Shown piece by piece: positions 1-11,082 of a stretch of 64,000 nucleotides of DNA. The position numbers were made by a program, and so were the translations under genes. The notes below the pieces were generated by a model. The model did not search any database. It saw nothing but the letters and a program-made list of their open reading frames with translations, and was not told the origin of the DNA. The DNA is from Zerene cesonia (taxonomy: Eukaryota > Arthropoda > Insecta > Lepidoptera > Pieridae): positions 6,689,183 through 6,753,182 of the forward strand of contig NC_052115.1 in the NCBI RefSeq assembly GCF_012273895.1. Reading direction: 5' to 3'. Positions within the stretch are counted from its first letter, which is position 1. Each line of letters opens with the position of its first letter.

Positions 1-1080
1 ATTATAATATTAATTGTCTGAATATAAAATATATCATCATAATTAAAATCAACAAAAAGACTAATACACGTGTCTCTGTTTCCGACATAATAAAAACAAT
101 TTTATTTAATACAATATCTTTTTATGTTTCAATTTTGTTCTGATGAACAGAAAAAAGAAAAAAATTATATCTCGTATAAGCTTTACTTGCTCAAATCAAT
201 GCGCCAGCGCCACGGGTGGATGTCCTATTTAAATAAATATACTAATGTGAAAATTCCTCACAAAAATATGACTTTAGTGTTCATGTTTTTAAAATTGATA
301 CATCAAATTTACATCAGAAACGACAAAAAATTTAATAATATTGAGTAGCGTATAATGCAACCAAATTAAAGTGTATTTTAACAATACATTAACTCGGTAA
401 TTAGAAATGGTCGCCAACAGTCTATTATCATCTGTTTCTGCGACTAAAAATAAACGAAATATCGCTGAATGTATAAAAGATTTCAAAAGCAGGTCACAAC
501 TCACAGTGGAAGGTAATTTTGTGTTTTACAGTCGAGCTGACACCTGTACGCTGGTGCATTGTGTATTATTTTGTTATTATACTGCAAGGATATTAATGCA
601 TTGAAAATAAGACAGCACCATGTGGAATATTTTATGAGAATAGCTCAGTAAAATGTTAATATTTTGAAGACGAGACATGATAAAATAACGCGTTCAAAAG
701 TTGAAATTAACAATTTGAAAATTATAGACGTTAATGAAGATGAAAAAGAAAACAATTATTTTATCTACATTGTATTTTGGCGCGATCTCATGTTTCTTTT
801 TTCAAATTTAGTGGTTCGGTATTTTATTAAAACACACTGTCGAATATATTATAGTGCTTTAGTTAAGTCATAATATTCCAGCGCTACGAAATAAATGAGA
901 TTTTCCTGTAGCAAATTTGTAGAACATACAAGATTTCCCGAGGGTGTCTAAGTTTGTGCTATCATTATTATCTGATTCGTAAATAGATGGGGCAAAAGAT
1001 TTTTGTTAACAATGTTAACAATAATTTGGGAGAATAATAGATGTTTTATTTTTGAACTTGAATTTGTATTTACGTAATAT

Positions 1081-1111
1081 GATTAATTGAACATTATTTA
1101 ATCAATTAATC
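1081..1111. repeat. AT-rich inverted repeat
   Basis: GATTAATTGA (1081-1090) and TCAATTAATC (1102-1111) are perfect 10-bp arms with an 11-base loop. In such AT-rich DNA this may be chance. Confidence 0.7.
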
Positions 1112-2080
1112 TCATAATTATTAATAAATATCTATTAGGAGAAATATAACCGATACTGATTTTATATAATAAGTTCTGAACAAATTATGTAAGTAACTAC
1201 CCATTAACAAGATGAGACATTTCACAAATTATTTAATTAAATTATTTGTCATATCTTCAGTTTTAACAAATATGAAATAACTTTTCTTGGACAATGTTTT
1301 CCAATTTTCCAATACAAAATAAGTGTTAAAAAATCTTTGCGATGGTTGATGACATAAAGTCACCGTTTGTAAGGGTCCTTATTCTCAGAGCTATCAGAGG
1401 AAGTGTGGGTATTAATAATTCAGGACAACGTGTCGACTTTTTTCGTCACATCACTCTTATGTTACCGCAGTTGAAGTCCCAAATTGGTTTATCTGATAAC
1501 GCTTTTTATCTATACTTTAGCGGATCGTCCCGGCAGATTTAGAAATATATTTTAAAAGCTATAATATTAATCAAAGCATACACAAATTGGACAAAACATG
1601 CAATTAAAATCCGTAGTTCTTGAGTTATAAGTAGTGAAACTTATTTTTTATATAATTTCGCTTTTTATTTATTAATTTTGTTTTCATCGTATCAACACTA
1701 TCCTATGTACTTTTTTCGGATCACCAACAAATTTATTAGTTTAACAAAAATGCTTTTTATCTATAGCATTATAAATGGAATTAAAAACAATACTATAAGC
1801 AATGGTCATAATTCGCGAGCGTTAAACATACTTAATAAAGATGCGATATGAGAAATTTACAACAGTTAAAATTCGATCCACATTAGATTTCAACGTAAAT
1901 CCATCAAGCTTATCCCTTAGGAATAAACATATTGTAAGTTTAAACATATAAGAGTTTTAACTGAATTCATTCAAGTTCAATCGAGGAACAGACAAAGAAT
2001 TCCAAAGAAAGGCGAACTTTATAATTGCGTCCATAGTTACTTTTGCTTTGCCAATGCCTTCTACTCTGCAGATGGTCCTT

Positions 2081-2245
2081 ACTAGTATATAAATTCGAAA
2101 GTAATTATGTCTGTCTATCTGTCTTTTCTCCACGCCTAAACTGAGCTGAGTAGGATGAAATTTGGTACAATGATATTGATTTGTGAACCATGAGAGGACG
2201 CAGGATAGGTTTTATCCCGGTAATTCGACGGGAATATATAATTAT
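2081..2245 (+). mobile_element. Helitron-like repeat, diverged
   Basis: TACTAGTATATAAATTCG, GTCTGTCTATCTGTC, AGCTGAGTAGGATGAAATTTGG and GGTTTTATCCCGGTAATTCG keep the order of the family (TATAAATGCGAAAG..., ATGAAATTTGG..., TTTTATCCCG...). The CAGCTAGT end is lost. Confidence 0.6.
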
Positions 2246-4597
2246 AATTGATACTCTAAAAAATCAACTTTGAAAAAAAGGAAAACGATTTTAAAGAAGT
2301 TTTTCCATAAAACAAAAGTGTACATACAACAATAAAAAACACAGTAATATAATTTTGGTTCTTACTTTCAATAACACCCGTAATTTTTATTTTTTTACAA
2401 AAAAGGACCTTTTCACCTACCATAGTACGATAAAATTGTATCTTAACAAAATATATTACGTTACGAGATTTAAAATAAAGACAATCTACACTGCCCTGAA
2501 GCGATATCTGACAATATTAAATGAAGAAAAACGATTCCAATGTAATTTGAGTTTAAACTGATTTAATGGCGCCGGTAAAGGAGCTGAAATAAAATATCCA
2601 TTCATCTGTTTACTTTTATTTCAATTGATTACTATATTATTGTATTACGAACAGGTACATTAATTACTATTAATGTGGGCATATAAAATGATTTAATGTA
2701 ATGAAATCTTCTTTTTAATTAACCTCTTTATTTGACTTTGACTTTAGAAATTAAAAGTGAACATTATCTATATAATTAAAATTGAATCTCGAAATGTTGC
2801 TAAGCGTAAAGTTCGAGAACGACTCGATCACGTCGGTACATTTTTCTAGAAGGTTTCTTATGGAGAGAAGAGACGTTCCTCTTGGAAACTTCAAACACAA
2901 ACACTCCAAGCAGAAAAACATTTCTAAAGTATATTGCTGCAAATATCAATATTTATAAATAAATAACAAATATTTATACATAAATAACTTGAAAATGAAA
3001 ATATTTAGATATGTTCCTTAAAAGTAACATTTTCCCACTAAACAAGATAATTACATAAGCTAGCAAGGAAACGAGAAAATATATTAAATTCAACCAACCA
3101 TCGCGGCGAATAACAGCAGAAAAAAATTAAATGTTGAAGCGCAGTAAAATAATTTCTTAAGAAAATTCGTGTATATATGAAAATAGAGGTTCATTGTAAC
3201 TGAACAAAAAAAGTCAGTAAAAACGGAGGTAACAGCGCGTAAAAACGTTCAAAAAGTCAACAGAATTGCTTTGATGCAGTCGATTCTCGAAAAATTCGGT
3301 TCTGAATGAAAAACACATCCAATTAACATCCAGGGTTGACAGCGAAATAAAAAATTCAAAGCAAGTCTCGCTGGACGCTGAGTTGGAGAAATGCAAGTTT
3401 CAGCTTATTACACGTTTTGTACAACCCTACATTTTATTTCAGTAAAAGCAGATGATTTCAAATTTGAGGGCTGTCGAATTTTATGAATCTGCACGAATTT
3501 TTTTAAGCGTATTTCGAGAACATTCGAGAAATTTAACTGGAAAATTTTAAAGTTTGTTTTGATGATTTGGAATCATCATATTATTACGTCCGATTTAATA
3601 AGAGTTTTAGTAGAGTGCTTAAACGAATTAAAGATAATATAAGCCTGAAAACTTGCATATTGGATTTGACTTGTTTTATTAGTTTTTGTTTTAATTTTAT
3701 TCAATAATAACACGCTGTAAGGTATCGTATGTCGAAACAATGTTACAATTAGGCAATACAAACGTAGATAGCTAATAGAATTTTGTTAATAGATGTGCTA
3801 AAGAGTATCTAATTTGTTCTCCTATTGAATCTATTGTCATTATTGCATTGTAACTGAGTCTTACCGTAATACTTCGGAGAAATAAGAGTCAAATTAAATA
3901 AAAGAAAAAGTTTTGGTAAATGATTAGGTAATTTGGCTTTACTAAGTTGAAACATGCGCCGCTTCAAAAAGAAATGGCAAAATTTTCTTTAAGTCTCGTT
4001 TATTCAAGGCGTCTTATTAGTTTTATGATTACTCTTTCAAAATACAATTTAACTTTATCTTTACAATATGAATGTAAAAGTAAATTAATACAAATTTACA
4101 TTTTATAGACCGACCATCAATATAAGGTTATGGAATTTATAACAAGCCTAATAAATTAAGGATAACGAAAACTGGGTTTAATTTTGTAAATGACAGCCGG
4201 CTGATGGATAGAACTTTTAATTTTTTTAGGATCGAACACAAAAGATTTTTTAAAGATGTTTGAAATCGATTACGCAGAGAGTTAATAATATAATCGATTA
4301 GAATTTCTAAACCCTTTCTATGAGGGGTATTTTCCACCGATTGAATAATACAGCATCTAAACCTAGAAAATGTTCTAAAATAACTTCGGTTAATCTTAAT
4401 GTTATTATTGTTTTTAAATAATAAGTAATTCATTCAGAAGTTATTGTTTATTACAAATGCGATTGTAACACTTTTTGACTGTATGTTTCATCACGCCGAT
4501 ACCAGTCAATCGATAGTGATAAAATGTTGTATAAATAATTAAACTATAAAGTTTAAAGTATCATAAGATTTCTAAATGCATTTGTTGAAGTATCTCC

Positions 4598-4877
4598 AAA
4601 TACCACACTCCCACAGAAAACTGACGTGAAATAATAGCTTGCTATTGTGTATCGTACGGTGAGTGAGGGAGCCGGAGGCCTATTTCCTTCTCCTCGCCCT
4701 TCCCAGTCCATTCCTTTTTTCCAGTCATCAACCCTTTCCTTGTCCCTTATCCCTAAAAAGCGGGAAGCGCATTCTCAGAGGTCTGAGCCTCTGCGAATGT
4801 TCAAGGGCGTTGGTGATCGTTTACCACCAGGCGAACCGCCAGCTCAGTTGCCCGCTTTGACCTAAAAAAAAAAAAAT
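4598..4877 (+). mobile_element. Poly(A)-tailed lepidopteran SINE
   Basis: It runs from ATACCACACTCCCACAG through GTGAGTGAGGGAGCCGGAGG and GGTGATCGTTTACCACC to TTGCCCGCTTTGACC plus an A-run. It lacks about 60 bp of the 5' end seen at 15465. The short open frames inside it are not genes. Confidence 0.85.
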
Positions 4878-4998
4878 CTATTGCGATCGAACCTTGATCA
4901 ATAAATAAATTTTAAAATAAGTCGTCCGTTTAATATTTTAACATTTTGATTATTTATTTAATTTATGGAACACAAAGAATAAACACATATTACATTTT

Positions 4999-5027
4999 CA
5001 GTTGCCCGCTATGACATAAAAAAAAAC
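4999..5027 (+). mobile_element. 3' tail fragment of the same SINE family
   Basis: CAGTTGCCCGCTATGACAT plus an A-run, about 120 bp after the tail of the copy at 4598. Only the last 20 bases and the tail are present. Confidence 0.65.
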
Positions 5028-5516
5028 ATTCTACACGTGTACATCTCATAGCTTATCACCGTATTGTTTTCCATATTTCATTTCAAAACATGAGATAATT
5101 GAAAAATCCACGACTCACTAGACAGTGGAAGCTTTATGTCCTTTAAAGGATTAAAGAGCGGCCTTCCATGAATCCTTGCTTTCATTTATTGCTTACAAAG
5201 AATTAATCGTACATTTTTACACGTGCTAATGGAAATTTCTTTTCACATTTGTATTTATTCGTCCGCTTTTGTATTTAAAATGTAGTTTTTATAACGAGTG
5301 CTACGTAATTTATATCTATGTTATGGAATATCATTTATATGTTATGGATTTATTTTAGTTTGCGTTTATTTGTTATTATGTATACGTTTAAAAGATGAAA
5401 TATATAAATTTGAATTGTATAAGATTGCTGTAGCCTAAGGGGATTTCAACGGCTTAACCGGACTTTAATATTCAGCTCCACTCTTAATTAAAATAAATCA
5501 CAAATATAATTATATT

Positions 5517-5690
5517 ATACTAGACGCTCGTCCCGGCTCCGCCTGAATATCAAGCTTCCAATTTTATACCAAAGGAACATTTAGTCGGTAAATTGAGGGT
5601 AGTTTCTACTTCTCATAGATAAAAAGTAAACCAGTGACATTCCAAAGACCGATTCATTCTAAGACTCTTGTCCTAGCTATAGATTTATTT
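5517..5690 (-). mobile_element. Helitron-like repeat, reversed 3' part
   Basis: ACTAGACGCTCGTCCCGG starts with the reversed element end, then ACCAAAGGAACATTTAGTCGG. It is one half of a head-to-head pair with 5740-5892. Confidence 0.65.
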
Positions 5691-5739
5691 TACTAGGTAT
5701 GAATGATTTTTTTTTATTTTTTTTTTTTATATTTTTAAA

Positions 5740-5892
5740 TGACACATTGTAAATGTGAAAATTTGTTGGTTTGGATGTTTGTCCGTTAATCACACTGATA
5801 CTACTTGGGTTTGGGTTGGTTGGCCGAGCTGAGTGATAGGATACTTTATATCTCAATTAAATGCGCCCTTGGGATTGAACAGGGGGTTCTAC
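5740..5892 (+). mobile_element. Helitron-like repeat, forward fragment
   Basis: TAAATGTGAAAATTTGTTGG, GTTTGTCCGTTAATCAC, CTGAGTGATAGGATAC and CCTTGGGATTGAAC are the reverse complement of the order seen at 9583. This fragment therefore points opposite to its neighbour at 5517. Confidence 0.65.
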
Positions 5893-6010
5893 TAAATTTT
5901 ATTATTATCATTATTTTATGTTTTTTTTTTATTTATAAATATATATGTATATTTTTTTTTCATTAAAAGGTTTTAATAAGTTACCGGGTGGCATTTATTG
6001 CATTGTAAAT

Positions 6011-6243
6011 TTAGTTTTTGAGATGTTTCTTTAGCAACTTCTTGAACTTTGTAATTGATTCAACTTCTTTAATATATTTTGGTCAGTCATTATATAGTTT
6101 GACTCCTTCGAAAACGATACTTTTTCTGCCGTAACTTGTCCTGGGACAAAGCAGCACTATATGGTTAGCGCGCCGACTCATACGATTGGTGTGTTCTATT
6201 GTGGTAGTAAATTTGATATGTGAATGAATATTTTAATGCCATT
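6011..6243 (-). pseudogene. Decayed LINE reverse-transcriptase C-terminus
   Basis: On the minus strand, a frame reads ...HTNRMSRRANHIVLLCP, then GRKSIVFEGVKLYND, an internal stop, then PKYIKEVESITKFKKLL before a terminal stop at 6011-6013. This matches the general pattern at the end of jockey/CR1-type non-LTR retrotransposon ORF2 proteins (GKKSF..G...WN.LP..IK....FKK.L). The in-frame TGA replaces a residue between the conserved N and P. Downstream on the minus strand is an A-rich tract, as expected for a retroposon 3' end. It is non-functional. Confidence 0.65.
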
Positions 6244-6540
6244 AACGAGAATAATGACATTTAAATGTAGTTCATAGAGCATCTTTTGGCATAACTCCTT
6301 TAACAACTGCCGCTGAAAAAGATTTTTCGCGTTGCAACCTGAACTTGACTTTTACAGAAGTAATATTAGATAATTTACAATATATTATTATACATGATGC
6401 CGTTTTAATACAGAAATGCTTCGTAAAATAGCCCTCTCCTATACTTAGGAATTTTCATCGTAGGTAGAATTGTCGAGATATTTATATTATCATCGTGGGG
6501 TGTCCCTTAGGCTTTAAACCGAAAGAGTAGAAGAAATTCG

Positions 6541-6636
6541 ATGTCTGAGGTGGGATCATGGTTGGCCGAGATACTAGGCGGTTACGGTTCGGCAAAAAGA
6601 TGCGATTTCGAATCCCGCCTCATGATCAATGTTTTT
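6541..6636 (+). mobile_element. Possible tRNA-like SINE head
   Basis: TGGTTGGCCGAGATACTAGG resembles a pol III A-box region and GATTTCGAATCCCGCCTC a B-box, with spacing like a class II (long variable arm) tRNA. The flanks do not form a clean acceptor stem, so a tRNA-derived repeat is more likely than a tRNA gene. Confidence 0.45.
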
Positions 6637-7294
6637 CTATTCTTTTATTATTTCTCAACTCTATTATCACTTAATTTTAAGTATCTGTCTACGATATAAA
6701 AGTTTATTTATGTAAGTTTATTGCTATATTATCTATTTTCAGTGGTGAGACTCGGATCCTCACTATATTGCTAAATGAATCTTAAGATAATTCGTAACCA
6801 CGTGACAGTTGCATAGAAACATAACCTAAAAATAAGTTTTCAAGACATTACACGTAATATAAAATCCTTGCATGTTCCACATATGTGTGGGTAAGATAAT
6901 TTAACTCGAATGATTTATGTATTCGCGCTAGGTCACTGGAGTTGGGATTTTCGTTCAAGAAATAATTCATTTTTCATCGATGTAAGAAATATTCAGGGGT
7001 TTAAAGAAATTTTATAAACCGAACTTTGAGACCATCTGCGGTAAATGTAAAACAGACATCGGTGAACGAAATAACTTGTGTTAAAGTTTGGAGTACGGTT
7101 AGACTTGAGTGCGAATTTCGCGTTCTGTTAAGACCTGGTTTTGTATTATTTAGGTCACAATTTTATAATGAGATTTATGTCATGACGAGCTGGTTCGTAG
7201 TTCGCTTGATGTTAAGCGATAACCACTGCCTAGGAATAAATGCAGAGGCAGGGTATCGTTATTCGTTAGCGAACTAAGCTGAATTTAAATAGAA

Positions 7295-7428
7295 CCATAC
7301 AGAAGGCACCAGTTTTTAAATAAAAACAGTATCATCAAACTTTATTCAGTCGAACGTTTTGTTAAATAACATAAAAAATTATTCAAATTGAGAGCTTCCT
7401 CCTTTTTTGAAGTCGGTAGAAAATAAAC
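7295..7428 (+). repeat. Interspersed repeat ending in GAAGTCGGTTGAAAA
   Basis: GGCACCAGTTTTTAAATAAAA, TATCATCAAACTTTATTCAG and CTTCCTCCTTTTTTGAAGTCG. A common lepidopteran repeat, probably a retroposon 3' region. One of six copies, all on this strand. Confidence 0.65.
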
Positions 7429-8177
7429 CCCGTTACTTACATATCGCGGGTCGCTTTGGCGGCCATATTCGTATCCATTCAATTCGAGATAAAAAATGTG
7501 TTTTCGTCAGTGTGGGAACTTTGTAATTTACGAGTCTGCGATTCGGAATACAAATGTCTCTTATGTGTGTGTATGTTTTTGTTACACCACAGATAACATA
7601 ATATTATGCTAGGTTATATTTTTCATTATAAACTATGAGTAGTATTAGATACAAAATATTATTGGAATGGTAATGAGTCTATGTAAACACAGGTCAAAGA
7701 ATTGATGAAAATCTTCCTTAAGCTATAAGCTAATTTGTAAACATAGTACTTAGATATGTACTGCATACTGCAAACTAAAATGATAAATACGACGAGTTAA
7801 AACTGCCTATCTTATAAACCTTATGACATACATTTAATTACTAATAATCTAATAATATTTTGTTCCTCTCTTATGATACAATACTTGAGTTATAATATAC
7901 GAAAATCATACTTCTGTTTCTCTCAGTATTGACCTAGTCTCAATATAAGTTACGACTCAGAAACTTATCCAATATCTGCCTGTACTTTTGTAGGAAACTT
8001 GACTTATTATCCAGTAAAATCTTAAGAAGTTATGTGGTATTCCGCATCAACTTGTACATAGCGAGATAATGTAGATAAATTTTTATTTTTATTATGCGTG
8101 ATTTATTCGTTGTTTATTATGACTTTCAATACATATTTGATATTTAAATCATTTGATAATAAAAACATTAATCATAT

Positions 8178-8262
8178 AATTATGGAATTATCTTAAAAGA
8201 TGTAATAAATATGCAGTTGAATTGTTTATCTCCTCCTTTTTTTAAGATGGTTGAAAATAGTG
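8178..8262 (+). repeat. GAAGTCGGTTGAAAA-type repeat, fragment
   Basis: TGCAGTTGAATTGTTTATC then CCTCCTTTTTTTAAGATGG and TTGAAAATAG. Only the 3' third is present. Confidence 0.5.
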
Positions 8263-8384
8263 AACGAAAAAATTTCTCATTGGTTCAGAACAAACTTTGT
8301 AGAATTGCTTTCATAAACCTATATGAAACTTATCTTTCTGTTTTTAATATTTTCAATTTACACAATTACGTATTCAAATTATTA

Positions 8385-8432
8385 TAATTCGAATAAATAC
8401 TTTCATCTTTATAAAAGTCGGTTAAAAAAGGT
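8385..8432 (+). repeat. GAAGTCGGTTGAAAA-type repeat, short fragment
   Basis: CATCTTTATAAAAGTCGGTT followed by AAAAAAGG. It may be the tail of a diverged copy 130 bp after the previous one. Confidence 0.4.
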
Positions 8433-9044
8433 TTGAAATTCCAATGCTTAGAACCGCCCGCGGTGTCAGATGCATTTTTCAAAGTTATAGCATGCTCGAA
8501 AAATAGCCGAAAGCAAAACTCGAATGGAGTATGATTTTTACATTACAAAAATGTTGGAAATAGTTTTAATATTTTCATTATATCCTATTATGTGTTTGCG
8601 TTTGCTTTCTAATGCGTTTAATATTATATATTACGTTTGAACAGGTATATAGTCGTGTCAACAAGTTTAAAAACGTGGCTTTCTGCATCATTCTATTCGG
8701 AATGGCGTCTAGAAAATGTTCGACTCTAAAATATGTTTTTATTGAGTTAACAGATACGAGAACTTCTCTTTTAAGTATTCCTTATTATATATTCAAAAAT
8801 CGTTGCGTTTATTTTTATGTCACTTTTATTCTCTGAGCTAAATAAGAATGGCGATGATGATGCAGGTCTTTTATTTCGACTCATACACGATTCTACCATC
8901 ATTTACTTATACTGGACATTTTTGGGGTTTTATTAAGTTGTATTCTGGAGAAAGGGTTTTAAACAAGCAGTAATAAACCCTCTGAAGGTGCCAATCGTCA
9001 GTTTTTATACATCCCCATGACCCGGAAGCAGTAGGTGATAGTCT

Positions 9045-9064
9045 CTCGAGATATTTATCTCGAG
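9045..9064. repeat. Short perfect palindrome with XhoI-like ends
   Basis: CTCGAGATA (9045-9053), two T, then TATCTCGAG (9056-9064): perfect 9-bp arms with a 2-nt spacer. It could be a dimeric protein-binding site; the function is unknown. Confidence 0.8.
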
Positions 9065-9582
9065 TTAAACGATCTGGAGTTCAAAACAGTATTATCATCG
9101 CTGTCGAACCGCGGCCATAATGCTTAGACCCTTTCTGAAGAGAGTACGCACCTCGTTTTATTACATACCTATTTAGTTCTTGAACCATTGAAGCTTATAT
9201 GAGTTTCCTTTTTGCAGAATGGAGCCAATTATGTAGGTATTATGCACTTTTTTCATTATCTCGTCTTAAATTACGTCTATAATTTCATAAAACTTCTTTC
9301 TCGTTCCTATGTTAATAACCTAGTTACCCAGTATAATAAATACGCTAACGCGTAGTGTAGAAGGGATATAGAAGTTAATGTAACGTGCATTAACTATCGA
9401 ATACTCTGTGCCTAGTGTCTTCATTTTTTGTTGGCAATATGGTTGCAAAAAAAGTTTCTTGGCAATTTCAAATTGTATTGCCTAGATATCGTTTGAATTT
9501 TAACTAACCAGATTATTTACCCGTTTGTGATAAGCAGTTAACTTTTTTTAAATTTAGCGCCAAAATTGCTAGTTTTTTGTTT

Positions 9583-9842
9583 TAACTAGCTTGCGCCCGC
9601 GGCTTTGCTTACGTGGAATTAGGAAATTTACAAATGGTTAGTGACTTTCCGCCCGGATTTCAAGGTTGCTGTTTTATCCCAAGGGAGCATTTAATCGGAG
9701 TAAAAAGTATCCTATCACCCAAGTCAGCTCATACCCTGTCTGTATATCAAATTTCATCAAAATCCGTTCAGTAGTTACAGCGTGATTGACGGACAAACAT
9801 CCAAACAAAAAAAACTTTCACATTTAAAATATTAGTGTGATA
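9583..9842 (-). mobile_element. Helitron-like non-autonomous repeat, near complete
   Basis: It begins ACTAGCTTGCGCCCGCGG and passes through CCCAAGGGAGCATTTAATCG, AAGTATCCTATCACCC, AATCCGTTCAGTAGTTACAG and GATTGACGGACAAACATCC to AATATTAGTGTGATA. A CTAG|T terminus (reversed here) fits a Helitron 3' end. The assignment is from end structure and recall. Confidence 0.75.
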
Positions 9843-10837
9843 ATGTGGTAGATAGCTAACGAAAAAAGGCTAATAGTTATTGCCAAAATTTTATAATTAC
9901 ACAAAGCAATTATTAGTACTTGTATTTCTTTCTTTTCTTGTTATCATTTCTGTTATAAAAGCGAATTAAAAGAGGATACTTATAATCCTCTTTCATAAAG
10001 GTAAAAAAAATATTTAACCTTTCTTGAAAAATAATGTAATATAAGCACAAAGCATAGAATGTCCAAGCACTCCCTTGTCTGAACATCTTACAACAAACAA
10101 GCCATATCTGCTACCATAACTTGCTTTCAACGGGGAACAATAACTTGGTTGAAGATAACTGAAATATACAAAACGTCCGCTTCGGAAGCACGGCTCACCT
10201 GCTTTTGTTCGCTGATAAATAAAGCAATTTAACGCGACAAGTTTTACTTTGCTCTAGTGGTGTGTAGGTAGCTTAATATTTGGATGTCGATGACCCACTA
10301 GTATTATTAATGCGATAGTAGTTATACCCGTCTGAATCCTCACGCCTTAACCATGCAACCTATTTAGATACTTTAGTACAGAGATAGTTTAAGACCTGAA
10401 AAATCCTTTTTATATTGTATAGTTTATATCCCGGATCCACGGGAACAGAAAGTATGCGAGGAAACTATCGGTCTATGTTGTTTGCCTTTGATAATAGTTA
10501 TACCAAACTAAACAGGGCGGGGTTGAATGTTCTTTAAATTATCTTCAGAGTTAATATTGAAGGAGGCTGGCCAAGTGCGTGAAAGATATATAAAATGTGT
10601 ATATATCTTATTTAGTTTATTATACATGCTATACAATGAAGCCTGATGGATGGTCGTTCAATGTCCTCGAAACACAGGACCACACTATAACTTATTTTTT
10701 GATTCGTGTGCAAAATATTATGATTTAAACAGTCCCAAACATAAAAACAAAAGCGAATGAAGATAAGAAACGGATTGAAATTATTTAAAAATCTATATCT
10801 TTAACAAAAGTGACTTATCATTCTATTAAAGGTCATT

Positions 10838-10848
10838 ATTGTACAAAA
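10838..10848 (+). repeat. Left target-site duplication of the SINE
   Basis: ATTGTACAAAA is repeated exactly at 11072-11082. The pair defines the insertion limits of the SINE between them. Confidence 0.8.
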
Positions 10849-11071
10849 CACGCCTTGAACGGAAACTTGACGCCTCCTTGGTTCAGTGGTAAACGCGTGA
10901 GCGTAGAACCGAGGGGTCCTGGGTTCGATTCCCGGTGGGACAATAAAAAAAAATGTCTCAGTCTGGCAGGACACAGAAGGCTGATCACCTACGTGTCCAT
11001 TAAGAAAATCGATCAGTGAAAAAGATGTATATCATCTGCCCCATACCCCAGTAGGGGACACGGGACTTCAC
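10849..11071 (+). mobile_element. tRNA-derived SINE with target-site duplication
   Basis: The tRNA-like head has an A-box-like TGGTTCAGTGGTAAACG (about 10877) and a B-box GGTTCGATTCCCGG (about 10923). An A-run and a body ending in CCCCAGTAGGGGACACGGG follow. The element is flanked by an exact 11-bp direct repeat, ATTGTACAAAA, at 10838-10848 and 11072-11082. The intact duplication and good boxes suggest a fairly recent insertion. It is not a working tRNA gene. Confidence 0.85.
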
Positions 11072-11082
11072 ATTGTACAAAA
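11072..11082 (+). repeat. Right target-site duplication of the SINE
   Basis: Second exact copy of ATTGTACAAAA, directly after the SINE 3' end (GACACGGGACTTCAC). Confidence 0.8.

Larger units (their letters stand above)
1..4597. other. Intergenic, no gene seen (1-4597)
   Basis: AT-rich sequence with only short random open frames. It holds the Helitron-like remnant at 2081 and the AT-rich hairpin at 1081. I see no splice-bounded exon or RNA gene. Confidence 0.6.

Noticed and set aside
1342..1542. 66-codon frame with a protein-like look
   Set aside because: Its start is plausible, but there are no splice sites, no recognised domain and no support from neighbours.
6541..6636. tRNA gene with a long variable arm
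   Set aside because: No convincing acceptor stem; more likely a tRNA-derived repeat.
10870..10945. Functional tRNA gene
   Set aside because: Good A- and B-boxes, but it is the head of a SINE with a downstream body and target-site duplications, and the cloverleaf arms do not pair cleanly.
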